64,000 nt of DNA from Gnetum montanum (GCA_015680685.1 MNCI01010871.1:974518-1038517), one strand, 5' to 3'; positions 1 through 12,060 are shown, numbered from the stretch's first letter. Program-made: numbers and translations. Notes: generated by a model from the letters alone, not told the origin.

Positions 1-994
1 GATAGAATAGAATATTTTTTAAAAAATCATAATACATTATTATTTTTTTAATAAAAAATTGTAGGGGATAAAAAACTATCATTAGGAAAAGATGATAATA
101 TAAATAATTTATATGGATAAATACTTTAATGGAGAGGACCATTTGTACAAAATGCCATCTAGAAGAAGTTATTTGGCTATGTAAGTCAGGTTAGAAAAGA
201 CATGGTGCATCAATAAAGAAGTTATTATCTTTTAAAAAGAAGATAAAAAGAATCTAAATAATTATAGACTAATTGTAATAAGCAATATTTTTTTCAAATT
301 TTTGGATACTATTCTAGAATCTATGCTTGTAAGATGGATTGAAGAAAATTAGATATGTGCAATTTTCAAAGCAGGATTTAGGCAGAATCATTTTACTATA
401 GATCATTTCATCACTTTAAAATAACTTGTTGGTAGAGTAAGAGATTCACATAAGAAAAATTTTGTTTGCTTTGTAGATTTTTCTAAGGTTTATGATTCTA
501 TCATTTAAAGCAGGTTATGGAGATGCTTGGAAAATTTAGAGGTTTCTAGTATTATTTGCTATCCAAAAACTTTATAAAAAGGTATGCATTCACTTTATAA
601 ATGGGTAAGAAAGAATTCTATTTAATACTTTTTAAAAAAAATCAAATGCCATTTTTCTCCTACTTTATTTTTTCTTTTTATTTATATATTTGAAGAATGA
701 ATGCATAAAATAAAATTCAATTTGTAATTAGAATCAAAAATAGTTTTGTTACTCTTACTCTATGTTGATGATGTTACCTTAATTTCAAATTTAATAGAAG
801 GATTATAGCAAATTATTAATACTCTTGATAATTTTTTTGACATTTAAGAATGAAAGTTAATGTCTAAAAAAATCATGATTTGTACTACATGTAATAAGAT
901 ATGCAATTTTACTATAGGATTTGAACATGTGGACATAACTTCTTCTTATAAATATCTTGGCCTAGAATTCTTCTACTATTACCAATCAAATTAG
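1..994 (+). pseudogene. LINE (non-LTR) reverse transcriptase relic, 5' part
   Basis: A decayed non-LTR retrotransposon RT can be followed in one frame from about 200 to 980 despite stop codons. Visible blocks in order are LDTILESMLVRWIEEN (from 305), KAGFRQNHFTIDHFITL (about 368), FVCFVDFSKVYDS (about 461), YVDDVTLISN (761) and YKYLGLEF (about 947). These match the order of LINE RT motifs: palm, FVDF(S/T)KA(F/Y)D, YADD and the post-palm YKYLG block. The catalytic YVDD is kept, but in-frame stops (for example after EEN and after ITLK) rule out function. The 5' end lies outside the window. The frame stops where a copia LTR begins, and matching LINE tail sequence resumes near 21391. LINE assignment is confident; the clade is not resolved. 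Confidence 0.8.
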
Positions 995-1446
995 TTAAGG
1001 ATCAAGAACTTAGAAGGATGGATGAATAATTCTACAATTAAAATCATACGTGGCACACAACACAAAATTTTACATGGTTTTCTATCTTGGGTGCTTTCAC
1101 ACTCAAAGGGCAGAATCTGTGCACAACTTTAGACTTTGTTCCTCTATTAAATGTGGTTTGAAGGGCATCATACCATGTATAAGCATTGAGCTCAACATCA
1201 AAGTGTTTCATTGTTGTGAAACCACTCAACCTCACAAGGTCCCAATAAGGTCAGAATTTGGTTTCAAGGATAAACCTTTATAAAATTAAGCTATACTTCA
1301 AAGTGTTTTGGCACTGCAAAACCACTCAATCCCATAGGATCCTGACAAGCTCAATATAGATGCCTTCTCACAAGAAACATATCAACCCTATAGGGCAACA
1401 AGAAAAAGAAAAGATACAAGGAAAAAATGTAATTACAATTACAATT
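995..1446 (-). repeat. Copia-type solo LTR C0, fragment 1 of 3
   Basis: It is similar to the LTRs of C1 (8106-9240, 13194-14153) and to the solo LTR at 41026. Shared blocks include GAACTTAGAAG, a cttgggtgcttt block, the ggactttgttcctct block and ctcataggatcct-like stretches. It interrupts the LINE and is itself cut by X1 at 1447. With 6089-6472 and 21060-21390 it rebuilds one LTR of about 1.17 kb. No clean TSD was seen at its outer edges. Confidence 0.7.
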
Positions 1447-2254
1447 TGATGAGTGGCAAGGTACTCCTACATTCAAAGATACAAATCTAAGCATGTACAT
1501 GTGATCCAGTTGAACTTCACAGATGGACTAGTTGTGGCACCTAGATAGTTATATGTTGATTGCAATTCGTTGTCTTCCCACCTGCAGTAGTGGTAGCTTT
1601 GTCATGTATGGTTTAGTCCAGAGTGAGGCATATGATGTTGTCCTAATCTCTATATTACTCCTGATAATAGAAAAGATAAAGTGATTAAATTAATGCAAAA
1701 CCTAAATTACCCTATGGTGATGGTATCCTTCCTTAACCATTCATACACATCTTGGACTTCATGGGATTACCACTAGGCATGCCAAGTATTCGCACTTAAA
1801 CACTTGTGATTAAGGTGTACACATTCCGCTTAATGATAGGAAAAGTAAATAATAATAAATCAACTATTAACTAAATAAGATATTAAATAATTAAAACAAT
1901 AAAATTAGTCTAAGTGAATGCTACAATGATGAAAGTAATCTTGATCTTTATTGCCGATCATGCACATGTCCAAGTACGTCACACTTGAGAAAAGATGTCA
2001 TACAATTACAAATATCACATTGTGGGCATGAACTAGGAATAACTAGCTTGGAAGAAAGAAAGAAACTGAAAACTAGACTACCAAAAGAAAACAACTTCTA
2101 AGTCTCTAGCCACCTCGTTGTGTGCTTGAGTGTTGTATTTATAGGCTAACATAGGAATCATGATATCGTATCTACGATATCATATCTAGGTTGTGATATT
2201 GCATATCCCATATCACATACCTAATATCAGGGCCTGGCAAACCACAATTCATCA
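1447..2254 (-). repeat. X1 3' LTR (left)
   Basis: It starts TGATGAGTGGCAAGG and ends ATTCATCA on the plus strand, so it has TG...CA ends on either strand. Reading on the minus strand, a TATA-like CCTATAAATAC (near 2140) follows a block rich in GATATC palindromes (about 2160-2225). This block probably belongs to U3. Confidence 0.85.
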
Positions 2255-2268
2255 TACCCCCATGACTA
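2255..2268 (-). promoter_or_regulatory. X1 polypurine tract
   Basis: On the minus strand this reads AGTCATGGGGGTA immediately before the LTR start TGATGAATTG. This is the expected place and composition for the plus-strand priming tract of an LTR retrotransposon. Confidence 0.8.
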
Positions 2269-2419
2269 AATAAAAACTTATTCTCAAGTTAACACAATGA
2301 GAAACAAGTCTCTTACAAAACATTATGAAGGTATGGGATTATTGACTAACCATGTCATAGTATGGAAAACATAAAACTTGGACACAAAACACAAAATAAA
2401 AAATGCAAAATTTTGGAAC

Positions 2420-4632
2420 TCATGTCGTTCCCAAAGGTGGTGGCTCCTCCATTGGTACTTTCCCATTGTCTACCCTACAGGCTTCTAGGATTGTAGATGG
2501 GTAAGAAGTGCCTATAGTTTCTCTTCTTCTATCTGAGGATCATGCATAGTCCGTGCTGATGTTCCAATGTTTGATGGATCTAGCACCTCCCACAGATACA
2601 GTAGCTATGGAAACATTTGGTTTGCTTTGACGGATGGTGCAGACCTCATCCATGGAGATGCTTCTATTCTCCTGGCCAAGTGATTCATGTCTTGGTTGGT
2701 CCAAACTAATTTTTCTCACATTTTTTAGAAACTTTCTTCAAGAACATTCTTTTGTTTCTCAACTATCATCAATCCAAGATTTTTGGTAGCAAGTAGTTTA
2801 TTCTCCTCTTGTAAGGCCTTGAGAGCTTTAACATGTACATACATTTGAGCTTATGCCTTTGAAGCATCCCAATAAGGCTATTCTTTCTCCCTTTCCACCT
2901 TTTTATTTTCTTTCAACAATTCTTTAGTTTCTTGGTTCTGAAATTGGTTAGCTATGATAAATTTGGAAGGATCCCTTTGTTTAGCTTGTAGGATGACAAG
3001 CTTTTCTTGCAATCTTTGCAGCTCTACTTCCACGTGCTCAGCCCTAACTTCAACCATGAACAATTTTCCTTTGGTGGAAATGAGGTCTGATTATGTTGTG
3101 ATGACATCTTGGAGGATGTCAAACAAGGACATCATAACTTGTCCTATTTGTAGCAAGCAATCCAAAACATCCTCATGTTCTGCAGGAGTCATTGAGGAAT
3201 CAGCCAAAACTTGAGCATCATGTGCTTTGGTGAAATCTATCGGTGGCATAATAGAGATGTTAAATGATTTTTTGATGTGGTCTATGAACACCTCTACTAT
3301 GCCTGCTACATTTTGGTGCTGCATAACCACAACCATGGCACCTTCACCAATTTTCAATCTGACCTAGAAGGATGTAGCATTCCTAGAGATCTATTGAGAC
3401 CACTAGGACTCTCCTTTTGAAACCATTGAAATATGTCCACTTGTAGGATCAATCGAAATAGTGGACGATACAACATCATCAGTGACCTTGAATAGGTTTT
3501 TGGCATCACAAATTCCCCAACTGACTATCTCAGCAATTGTTTGGAGGTGACTAATAGACGGCCAATAGTCTTGTTGTGGCAATGGTGATTGTTGGACTTG
3601 TTGGCTTATGGGTTATGTGCTGGGCCCCACTTCCTATTGTTTTCTGGGTCCTACCATTTGAGGCATAGTGGATCCAACCGTTCACTCTTCCTCTTGTTCT
3701 AATTGCTCACCAATGTCTTTTCTTGGCACCAACGATTTGAGTAGTTTAGCATATGAAGTGTTTTTGCCTTTTCTAGGAACATCATTCGTGTAGCCTAAGA
3801 TTTCATCACATCTGCATAGATTCTTGATAAGACAAGGGAAAGGCAAGGAAATCTTTCCTATCTTTCTTTCTTCAAATCACCTTAATATTTCCATCAGATA
3901 TAAATGAGGAAAATTCACATTAAATTTTTCCACCAAAATCGCACTACCTCACATAGCATAAGTAGATAATCTATTTAAACCTTTGGTGGGGAAAATGTGA
4001 TAAGTGTCGATCCTAAAGTAGATCCTCTCTTTTAGGGTCAATTCTCGATAAAATTTATTATCCTTATCATAAGCCTGTTTCAACCATAATTTCCTTGCAT
4101 CTATGTCCAAGAGAGTAGATAAATGAGTAACTTGTGATCCTTTGTTTGGACGATTTAGGACCTCTGCAATGGCCTTTGTAGAAAAATCAATGGAAACACC
4201 ACCTACATTGGCAATGGTGCCTTCCTCCTTGTCATGCCAAAATTGGTCTATTTTACCCAAATACCAATCACCACATTCTAAGAGAATGGGCCATAGTGAA
4301 AACATCTTAAGTTAAGTCTTCACTAATTTAGGCGCAAACTCAGTGAAAGGTCCAAAATTGAGCTCCATGATCACAACTACAAAGGTAGAATTCTCTCAAA
4401 TGACTTGGAGACATTCAAGGGACAACGTAAGATGTTGCCCTAATTCTGGGGCTCTAACTTAGCCACCTTCTATGTGGCTAGATGAAACTATCATTGGGGT
4501 TTCCTAATGAATGCTGAAAGAGTGGGCCTCCTACTCTGCATGTTCTACGTAAGGTTCCTAGCCTCTATCTCCTCTTGAGCATTTAGCTACTCCTTGGGAA
4601 GGTCCTACTTGCTCTCCTCTTTTTTGGGCCAT
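2420..4632 (-). pseudogene. X1 3' ORF relic (Athila-type / plant transposon ORF, coiled coil)
   Basis: This decayed ORF of about 737 codons lies in the env-like position, just upstream of the 3' LTR. The proposed start (ATG at 4632, MAQKRGEQVGPSQG) directly follows GATTACAG, a good 3' splice site. The same arrangement recurs in G at 29594. A conserved block at 4305-3949 contains VGGVSIDFSTKAIAEVLNRP and then LTLKERIYFRIDTYHIFPTK. It resembles the plant ORF-1 / putative plant transposon protein domain found in Athila-like elements. A Lys/Glu-rich coiled coil follows (about 3063-2878). The end, PMEEPPPLGTT plus stop at 2420, matches the end of the X3 ORF (PMEEPLPPGTT). Stops and frameshifts are frequent. 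The biochemical role of this ORF is unknown. Confidence 0.65.
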
Positions 4633-5295
4633 CTGTAATCACATAAGAATCATTGTTAGTAAGGTTGTGTAGAAACATTTTTTATCAATTCATACCTCAC
4701 TCATTTCCTTAATTAACAATCCATAATTGTGTAGTGTGATTTTTAGAGTTAGAAATATTTTCAAGAAGTGGCTTCAAAAGGTGTTATTTTTGACCTTACA
4801 ATCATTTGGGTGGCCTGGGTGATTGATAAAAATTAGGTTCACATTTAAACATGGAAGGTTTCTTCAGTAAACATTGCATTTCTTACCCCTATAATATCCT
4901 TCAAATGATGGAAAATTTTGAAAAAAATTTATGCACTTCTCACTACAGTACTCCCCCATGACTAAGTGAAATACTCTGGGTTCAACTAGGATTAAACAGA
5001 ATTGAAATCAAAATGTTAGGAAGTGAGATATTACACTTGGAAGATGGAGATGTAAAGCTCTAAGTCGTAAAGGAAAATTTCAACAACTCCCCTAGTGTTA
5101 AATGAGAGAAATGAACTTGAAGTGGATGCGGCCATGAGTATATATAGATAGGGGAGACACGATATTGTGTACCTGATATTAGGTACCTAGTATCGTGTCA
5201 AATGCGATATCATGTCCCCACAGAAATGCATTGAATGTAGGGATTGAGTGGGAATAATAAATTTTTGATATGTAATGAAGGATTTGAGACTAAAT
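4633..5295. other. X1 leader/intron-like region, no gene
   Basis: This lies between the 3' ORF start and the 5' LTR. The part next to the ORF is homologous to G upstream of 29594 (shared ATTTCTAACTCTAAAA and AATCACACTA blocks) and ends in a splice-acceptor-like GATTACAG. A second polypurine-like tract, CATGGGGGAGTACT on the minus strand, lies near 4950-4965. A cluster of GATATC-type palindromes lies at 5158-5215. No coding signal was seen. Confidence 0.5.
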
Positions 5296-6088
5296 TGGAA
5301 GTGGTGAGGCATCCCTACACGCAACCATATGAATATGAGCGTGTATGCGTGATCTAGTCAAACTCCATAGATGGACTAATTGTGGCACCTAGATAATTAT
5401 ATGCTAATCACAATTCATTGTCTTTCCACCTAGACTAGTAGTAGCTTTATCATGTATGGTTTAGTCCAAAGTGAGGCATATGATGTTGTCCTAATCTCTA
5501 TGTTACTCCTAATAATAGAAAAGATAAATTGATTAAATTAATAATAATAGAAAAACATAAATTAGCCTATGGCAATGGTATCTATTCTTAACCGTATGTA
5601 CGTGTCTTGGACTTTGTGGGATTACTACTAGGTATGCCAAGTATCCACACTTATACACTCATGATTAAGGTGTACACATTCTGCTTAATGATAGGAAAAG
5701 TAAATAACAATAAATCAACTGTTAACTAAAGAAGACATTAAATAATTAAAACAATGAAATTAATCTAAGTGAATGCTACAATGATGAAAGTAATCTTGAT
5801 ATTTATTGTTGTTCATGCACATGTCCAAGTATATCACACTCAAACAAAGGTGCCATACAATTACAAACATCACACTATGGGCATGCACTAGGAATAACTA
5901 GCTAAGAAAAAAACTAAAAACTAAATGACCAAAAGAAAAGAACTTCTAACTCTCTAACCACCTCATTGTGTGCCTAAGTGTTGTATTTATAAGCTAACAC
6001 AAGAATCACGAAATCGCATATACAATATCATATCCAAGCTACAATATCGCATACCTAATATCAAGGCCTAGTAAACCACGATTCATCA
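5296..6088 (-). repeat. X1 5' LTR (right)
   Basis: It aligns along its length with 1447-2254, for example the ggactag/ttgtggcacctaga block, the tagtccaaagtgaggcatatg block and the ending ATTCATCA. The start TGGAAGTGGTGAGG is a degraded form of TGATGAGTGG. Confidence 0.85.
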
Positions 6089-6472
6089 CAAGTCCTTGTC
6101 ATTGAAGCTCAATTCAACATACAATTAACATACAACCAAGCAGATGATATGATAATTAAGGATAATAGTACAAGACCATAGATATGACAATGATTGATTC
6201 AATGTTGATAACACTTACTCAATTAGCAAGAATTTGGCTTCTTCTTAGAACTTTGAAGTTTCTAAAAAATCTTCAAGATTTGTGCAATAACTACCAATGA
6301 CTAGTGTAGATGTCTCCTTTGAAGTTGGGGCATCTACCTAAGATCTACCTCAATTCTAAAGAGATGTCTCATTCTAAAGTGGGAAATTTCTAGGAAGATG
6401 TCTACTTTCAGATGGAGACATCTACTATTTCTGAGAGATCTCTACCTATGATTTCTTTCTTTTTGGTAGAGA
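6089..6472 (-). repeat. Copia-type solo LTR C0, fragment 2 of 3
   Basis: It is rich in the agatgtct motif typical of the middle of this LTR family. The block tctaaaaaatcttcaagatttgtgc matches the solo LTR near 41650 and C1 near 8695. It is bounded by X1 on the left and Y on the right. Confidence 0.7.
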
Positions 6473-6960
6473 TGTAACCTTTTGTCCCTTATTAAGAGCA
6501 AAAACATATGTAAAAATGTAATTAACCTTCAAATGAAGTGGTGCCTTGTTATGAGGAGTTACAATTATTCATGTATCCCTTAGGAATGGATTTAACCTAT
6601 GCCATTTAAGGATAGGTTTAGAAGTTATGCCAACATATATGTACAAAGCATAGAAATGTAAGTAATGAATGCTAGGTGAAGCAGGACAAGAAGGAATGGA
6701 TCAGCCCTTCGACTACATAGCCTAACCATGGTGGTAGTGTTGAATTTCCTTTAAGGCTTAAGTGGCATGGAAAGATAATCGAGAGGACATTACAATACTC
6801 TCTCTTATTAATAATTTTTTTTAATTTTTCTTTCCTATTTTGTGTACCAGTTATTCATTTATCAAGTAGTTTATGATATTCCCATTATAATGCTTATGAA
6901 TGTGATGGATTAAGCAACGAACAAACATGTTTTTACAACATCCAAAAATGGGATGTTACA
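6473..6960 (+). repeat. Y 5' LTR
   Basis: A 488-bp LTR with ends TGTAACC...GATGTTACA. The following bases, TTTGGTAAAAAAGC, could be a decayed primer-binding site for initiator tRNA-Met, but this is only suggestive. Confidence 0.85.
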
Positions 6961-7127
6961 TTTGGTAAAAAAGCAAATCATGATTCAAAAGCCAAAGTGG
7001 AAGAAAAATATTATTTTATTATTATTATTATAAAACAGTAGTACATTCAAGTAGAATACATGTAAAGGAAGAAGCAAAACACAAGAACAAGGAAGATGTA
7101 CACCAATGATAATTTGTTTCAATGGAA

Positions 7128-8105
7128 TCAGTTGAGGATATCTAAGACTATCTTTAATTGTGCTTCATATTCTTCATCAATGGCATCTTTTTTGCTAAGC
7201 ACCACCTTACATCCTGCCAACCCTTCACACAATTACTTGATGTATTTAGTGGCACTCTTTACTATAGGCATTGATTCCTCCTTTCTCTTAAGTTGGGTTT
7301 TCAACATCTCCATTTGAATCAATCAATTGTCCATGTATTTTTGTCATTACTTCTCTTTCCTCTACATAAAAAAATATTAAAATTATGAGATTATTGTTAG
7401 GTTTGTTGTTGGGTTTTTTTTTTATAACTACTGGGCTACCAGAACCTTCCCTAGTACATTGCCTCTATAAAAAGAATTTATTAGAATAGTAATTAAAACA
7501 ATAAACCAAGATATTATATATATTTATATGTATACCTTGGAGCTAGTAAGTGTGATTTTTTCTTGGGGTAAAACACTTCCAAAGGTTGATGCACCTTGAA
7601 TAGATGAAGTATCTTGAGCATCTTCAATTTGTGCACTTTTAGTCTATGCACCATGTATCAATTCATTTTGCAACCTAGATTGCATTGTGAAATACATAAA
7701 AAGATATAAGTAACAATAAGAATTAAAATACATAAACATAAATACCTTGCTACTTCCCTCTTACTTTCTAGACTACTACAAACCCAATTTACCTTTCTTG
7801 CCATCCTCAGTCCTACTCTTTATAACTCTATCATCTTCAAGAAATTCTAGATGTAAACTAGGATTGTAACAACTAAAAAGTTTAGTGAAAGGGTTGTAAC
7901 TTGGGATTAGGGGCATGATCAAGGATACACAATGTATGGTATAAGGATTTTGGGAATTTTTTTTGGTAGCAGTAGTATCATTCATGACATTTTACAAGGT
8001 AGAAAAACAAGATAAGGACCAATCATAAACTCTACCATTTTTAGCACCATGAAGTATATAAATAGAATAGATGCTAACAAAGGCTTGGTATTGACACCAT
8101 AGATG
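7128..8105 (-). pseudogene. Unidentified spliced-gene or transposase relic
   Basis: Minus-strand sequence reads like several exons of one protein. The last exon (about 7361-7128) encodes a charged, helical tail with KRKEESMPIVKSATKYIK and DAIDEEYEAQLKIVLDILN, then a stop. A convincing 71-bp intron spans 7465-7535, with minus-strand ends GTATAC...TTATAG. A further acceptor, TTATGTAG, lies at 7362-7369. The upstream exon (about 7690-7536) reads SAQIEDAQDTSSIQGAST. A longer block at 7985-7776 contains LIPSYNPFTKLFSCYNPSLH. The relic is cut at 8106 by C1. I do not recognise the family. A DNA-transposon protein or a captured host gene are both possible. Confidence 0.4.
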
Positions 8106-9240
8106 TGGATCATTGAACTTAGAAGATGGGGGATGAATAAGTTTCCAAATCAAAACTTAAACAAACAAAGCACACACACACAAATTGACATGATTTCCCA
8201 ACTTGGGTACTCTACACTTAGAGGGTAGCTCACAAGCACACCTTTGGACTTTGTTGCTCTTAAATTATGATTGAAGGATCCACATCCTATATAGTCTTCA
8301 AGCCCCGCATTGGAGTGTTGTACTATAGCACCAATCACTCAACCCCACAAGATCCCATCAAGCTTGCAAATGTGGTTTCAAGGCTTCCACAACCTTTACA
8401 ATCTTGAGCTCCACACTTGAGTGCTTTACTGTAGCACCAACAACTTAATCTCATAGGATCCCAACAAGATCAATGAACTCAACCCTACAGGGTAATAAGA
8501 ATAATAATTACAAGGAATGATTGCAACTTAATTTGTTGTTCCTTGTAGAATTAGTTATAGAACACTTTACAATGCCAAAATGATAAGACAATCAAGAGTA
8601 ATAGAGAATTCAATAATTACAAATGATTGTATAATGAATCCAAAAATCCTTGCACATTTCCCAATGTACATGAAGTCTACTTATAGCTACTGTTTTCTTA
8701 AATCCTTCTCAGAACTTGTACAATGGCCAGTTAATGATCACTAACAGTTGTGGGAGATTTCTTTCTTGTGCCTAAGACATCTCTCTAAATTTGGCTTCAA
8801 ATCTGGGAAGATGTATTTCCTTTCTGAAATATGTCTTTTTGAAGTCTCTATCATAGAATATGTCTTTCCTCAATGGAATACATCTTTCTACATTTGGTTT
8901 GCATTTTGTAAAGGCATCTGTGCCTCATAGAAGATGTCTTTGGCTAGGGAAAAATGTCTTGCTATTTTTGGAGATATCTTTCTAAATTTTCTTTGAGTTC
9001 ATCCCAAATTTGCCAAGATGTCTGCTCCTTTTCAAAGATGTCTTTCTTCACTTTCTCTTGCATGATGAATTCATCATTCCTTATCTACAACCTTGATCTC
9101 TCATATGCTTTAATGATGTCCACTTTTCTTGCACAATATTAGGTCCTTGTCCTACAAGCACAACAACTACACGTAGATACAAACAAACATGTTTTGCATT
9201 TTGCTTAATGTTTTCACATACCAAAACCAAATGTTCTAAA
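8106..9240 (-). repeat. C1 3' LTR (left)
   Basis: It is about 1.1 kb and similar to 13194-14153 and 41026-42347. Its distal half is dominated by irregular repeats of aagatgtct(t/c). The exact start is uncertain by a few bases (TGTGGATCATTGAAC). Confidence 0.8.
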
Positions 9241-9260
9241 TCTCCCCCTTGTTTGTAATG
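9241..9260 (-). promoter_or_regulatory. C1 polypurine tract
   Basis: The minus strand reads ACAAGGGGGAGA just before the LTR, the usual tract in copia elements of this type. Confidence 0.75.
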
Positions 9261-9479
9261 TCTAAAAATTAAGAAAATGGATTAGTCTTATTCCAATGAT
9301 AATACGTATTACTTCTTTTCCTTTTTGGATAGAACCAAAAAGGTGAGATAAACTCCCCCTAAATAGATGCGTAGAGAAAAGGCAATATCTTTGGTGTTTT
9401 GGATTTTGTAGGTTTTTTTTATTTTTTTTATTTTGAATAAGAATAAAAAGAATGAAAATAATTACATGATAGGACAAGG

Positions 9480-9960
9480 TCCTATCCCCATATTCTTGCA
9501 AAGAGTTTCCAATCCATGCTCATCCAAGGTTTTTGTGAAGGCATCAACTAGTTGACCCTTGGTTCCAATGAACTTTAGTCTAACATCACCACTCTATGTA
9601 TGCTCTCATATGAAATGATGATGAATCTCAATATTTTTGGTATGAGAATGTTGAATTGGATTCTTGGTCATGTTGATGGTGCTTTTGTTATCACAATAAA
9701 TAGGAGTTGAGTCTGCATGCATGCCTAAATCTTTAAAAGTTTCCTTCATCCATAGTTGAGCACAACAACTACTAGCAAAGATGTATTCAGCTTTCATAGT
9801 TGAAATATTTATAGAGGTTTGATTCTTGGTTGTCAAAGAAATGAGACTTCTTCCCACGAAGAAAAATTACCACTCATGCTACATCAATCATCAGAACATC
9901 CTACCTAATCTACATCACAATAACTAGCAAGATCAAGGGAGGAATCCTATGGATATCAAA
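9480..9960 (-). pseudogene. C1 RNase H domain relic
   Basis: The open stretch 9857-9606 contains SINISTMKAEYIFASSCCAQ, LWMKETFKDLGM, IYCDNKSTINMTKNP and HTKNIEIHHHFI. These match the copia RNase H signature: AEY, CDN and the H-x-R/K-TKHIDIRHHF block. Catalytic E and D positions are recognisable. The domain continues from the RT across stop codons and is not translatable as one protein. Confidence 0.85.
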
Positions 9961-10099
9961 GGCCCTAGTTAGTAGTACCTTTCAAGTAGTAAAAGATTCA
10001 TTTAATAGCTTGGTAGTATGAATCTTTTAGATCTAACTAATATCTAGCATACAATCCTAGACTTAACGCTATATCTAGTCAACTAGTAGTTAGATAAAG

Positions 10100-11131
10100 A
10101 AGACTACCAACCATGCCTCTATAAAGATTAGGATCAACTGGATTACCTTGATCATCTTTAAAAAATTTAAAATTTGTAGCCATTGGAGTATTTTTAACTT
10201 TAACATCAGCCAAACCATATTTTAGCAAAAGATCTTTTACATACTTGGTTTGACATAAGAAGGTTCCATCAAGCGTTTGATAGATTTAAAACCTAAGAAA
10301 GTTTTTAAGTTCTTTCATTATGCTCATTTAGAATTTAGACTTCATAAGATCAAAAAACTTCTTGCAAATAATTTTTTTAGTGGCACAAAAAATAATAGCA
10401 TCAATGTGGATTTGAACAATTAAAAGATCTTTACCTTCTCTTTTCAGAAATAATGTAACACCAGTTTTACATCTTGTGAATCCATTTGATATGAGATGCT
10501 GAGAAAGCTTTTCATACCAAGCTCTTGGATCTTGTCTAAGACCATAGAGAGCTTTCTTGAGTTTGTAGACATTATCAATCTTGGCTAAATCAACAAATCC
10601 CTTAGGTTTCTCAATGTATACTTCTTCTTGAATGGCTCCATTTAAGAAGGCACTTTTGACATCCATTTGATAGAGCTTGATGTTCTTAGTACTAGCATAG
10701 GCAAGAAGAAGTCTAATAGATTCCAGTGTAGCAACTTGAGCAAAAGTTTCATCAAAATATATACCTTCTTATTGGTTGTATCCTTTGGCAACCAATCTAG
10801 CTTTGTTTTTAATGATGTTTCCATTATCAGTATTCTTGTTCCTAAAGACCTTTTTTGTTCCAATAACAAATTTATTAGAGGGCCTAAGAGTTAATTCCCA
10901 TACATCATTTCTAGCAAATTGAATAAGTTCATCTTGCATAGCAAAAATCCAACCTCCCTCTTTTTTAGCTTCTTTAAAGATTTTGGGTTCAAGCTGAGAG
11001 AGATAAGTAGAGAAGGCATAGATTTCTTTGAATTGGCTTCTATTGCAGACACCATCTTGTACTTCCTCAATAACATCATTGAGAGAATGTGTTTTGCAAA
11101 TTTTAGGCAATTTTGGTAGAGTAGGATACAT
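10100..11131 (-). pseudogene. C1 reverse transcriptase relic
   Basis: The copia RT_2 domain lies in overlapping frames 11131-10769 and 10666-10328. It begins with the pre-RT block (AMQDELIQFARNDVWEL, NKARLVAKGYNQ). It continues with the finger/palm block MDVKSAFLNGAIQEEVYIEK and ALYGLRQDPRAWYEKL. The canonical YVDDI catalytic box is replaced by HIDAIIF, so the second catalytic Asp is lost. It is followed by FLRFQIYQTLDG and the VGSLLYLTTS block. Stops at about 10769 and 10328 and a frameshift break it. Confidence 0.88.
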
Positions 11132-12060
11132 CTATTGATCATCATCATTTTCTTCCTCTTCATGATCACTACTAGGGTCTAAATTTTTATCATCCTGCAC
11201 TAAAGTTGGGCTAGATAGTTTTTGGATGGGAATAGCTTCATCATCAGGTTCTAGACTAGTGAGATCATAATCATCTATTTTGACATTTATGGTTTTCTCC
11301 ACTATGTTAGTTATTTTGTTAAATACTTTGTATGCTCTACTAACTAAAGAATATCCCAAGAAAATTCCATCATCAATTTTTGCATCAGACTTTCTCAAGT
11401 TATCTTTATCATTCAGAATATATCATTTTGAACCAAAAACATGAAAATGAGATACTGAAGGCTTTCTGCCAGTCCATAATTCACAAGGAGTTTTAGAAGT
11501 AAATCTGCTTACCATAACTCTGTTGGATACATAACAAGCAATGTTGATGGCTTTAGCCCAAAAGTGATGAGGAAGGCTTTGATCATTTAATATTATCCTC
11601 CCCATCTCTCTCAAGATTCTAGTTTTCTATTTAACTACACTATTTTGTTGAGGAGTTCTTGTAGTAGAAAATTGATGAATAATGTCATTGAGTTGACAAA
11701 AATGTTTAAATTTTGCATTTCTAAACTCACCTCCATTTTCACTTCTAATAACTGTAACACCATATCCTTTTTCTTTTTGGATTTGATTACTAATTCTAAA
11801 AAAATTATTAAACATCTCATCTTTGTGATACAAAAACAAAACCCAAGTAAAGCAAGAATAATCATCAATAATGATCAAAAAATATCTTTTCTTTCCTAAG
11901 TTGAGATGTTAAATTGTACCAACCACATCCATATGAAGTAGATCTCAGGGACAAGTTATATAAATACAATTTTTCTTACCAAATATTATCCTCATTTGTT
12001 TCCCTTTTTGACAAGCTTTACATGTATTAAGATTAAAATATTTAAGCTTAGGGAGACCAC
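11132..12060 (-). pseudogene. C1 integrase relic
   Basis: The copia integrase core starts with IIIDDYSCFTWVLFL (first Asp kept). The second catalytic block reads IRSENGGEF where the family has SDNGGEF. The third reads TPQQNSVVK where the family has a catalytic Glu. Downstream blocks WAKAINIACYVSNR, ELWTGRKPSVSHFHVFG and GIFLGYSLVSRAYKVFN are typical of the copia C-terminal region. An acidic linker (SSDHEEEENDDDQ) leads into the RT. Two of three catalytic positions are altered and several stops interrupt the frame. Confidence 0.85.

Larger units (their letters stand above)
1447..6088 (-). mobile_element. Gypsy-type LTR retrotransposon X1 (family X, gag-pol deleted)
   Basis: Two similar LTRs (1447-2254 and 5296-6088) bound this element. 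Orientation is minus, shown by the polypurine tract next to the left LTR and by the minus-strand ORF inside. Flanks are CAATT (1442-1446) and CAAGT (6089-6093), a TSD with one mismatch. Copia LTR sequence continues on both sides. The interior of about 3 kb holds only a 3' ORF. No gag, RT or integrase is visible, so X1 is a deletion derivative. Relatives in the window are G (25408-30950), the solo LTR at 22214-23139 and X3 (62727-64000). Confidence 0.85.

Noticed and set aside
10667-11119. Plus-strand frames opposite the copia RT
   Set aside because: They are complementary shadows of the minus-strand RT, without domain features.
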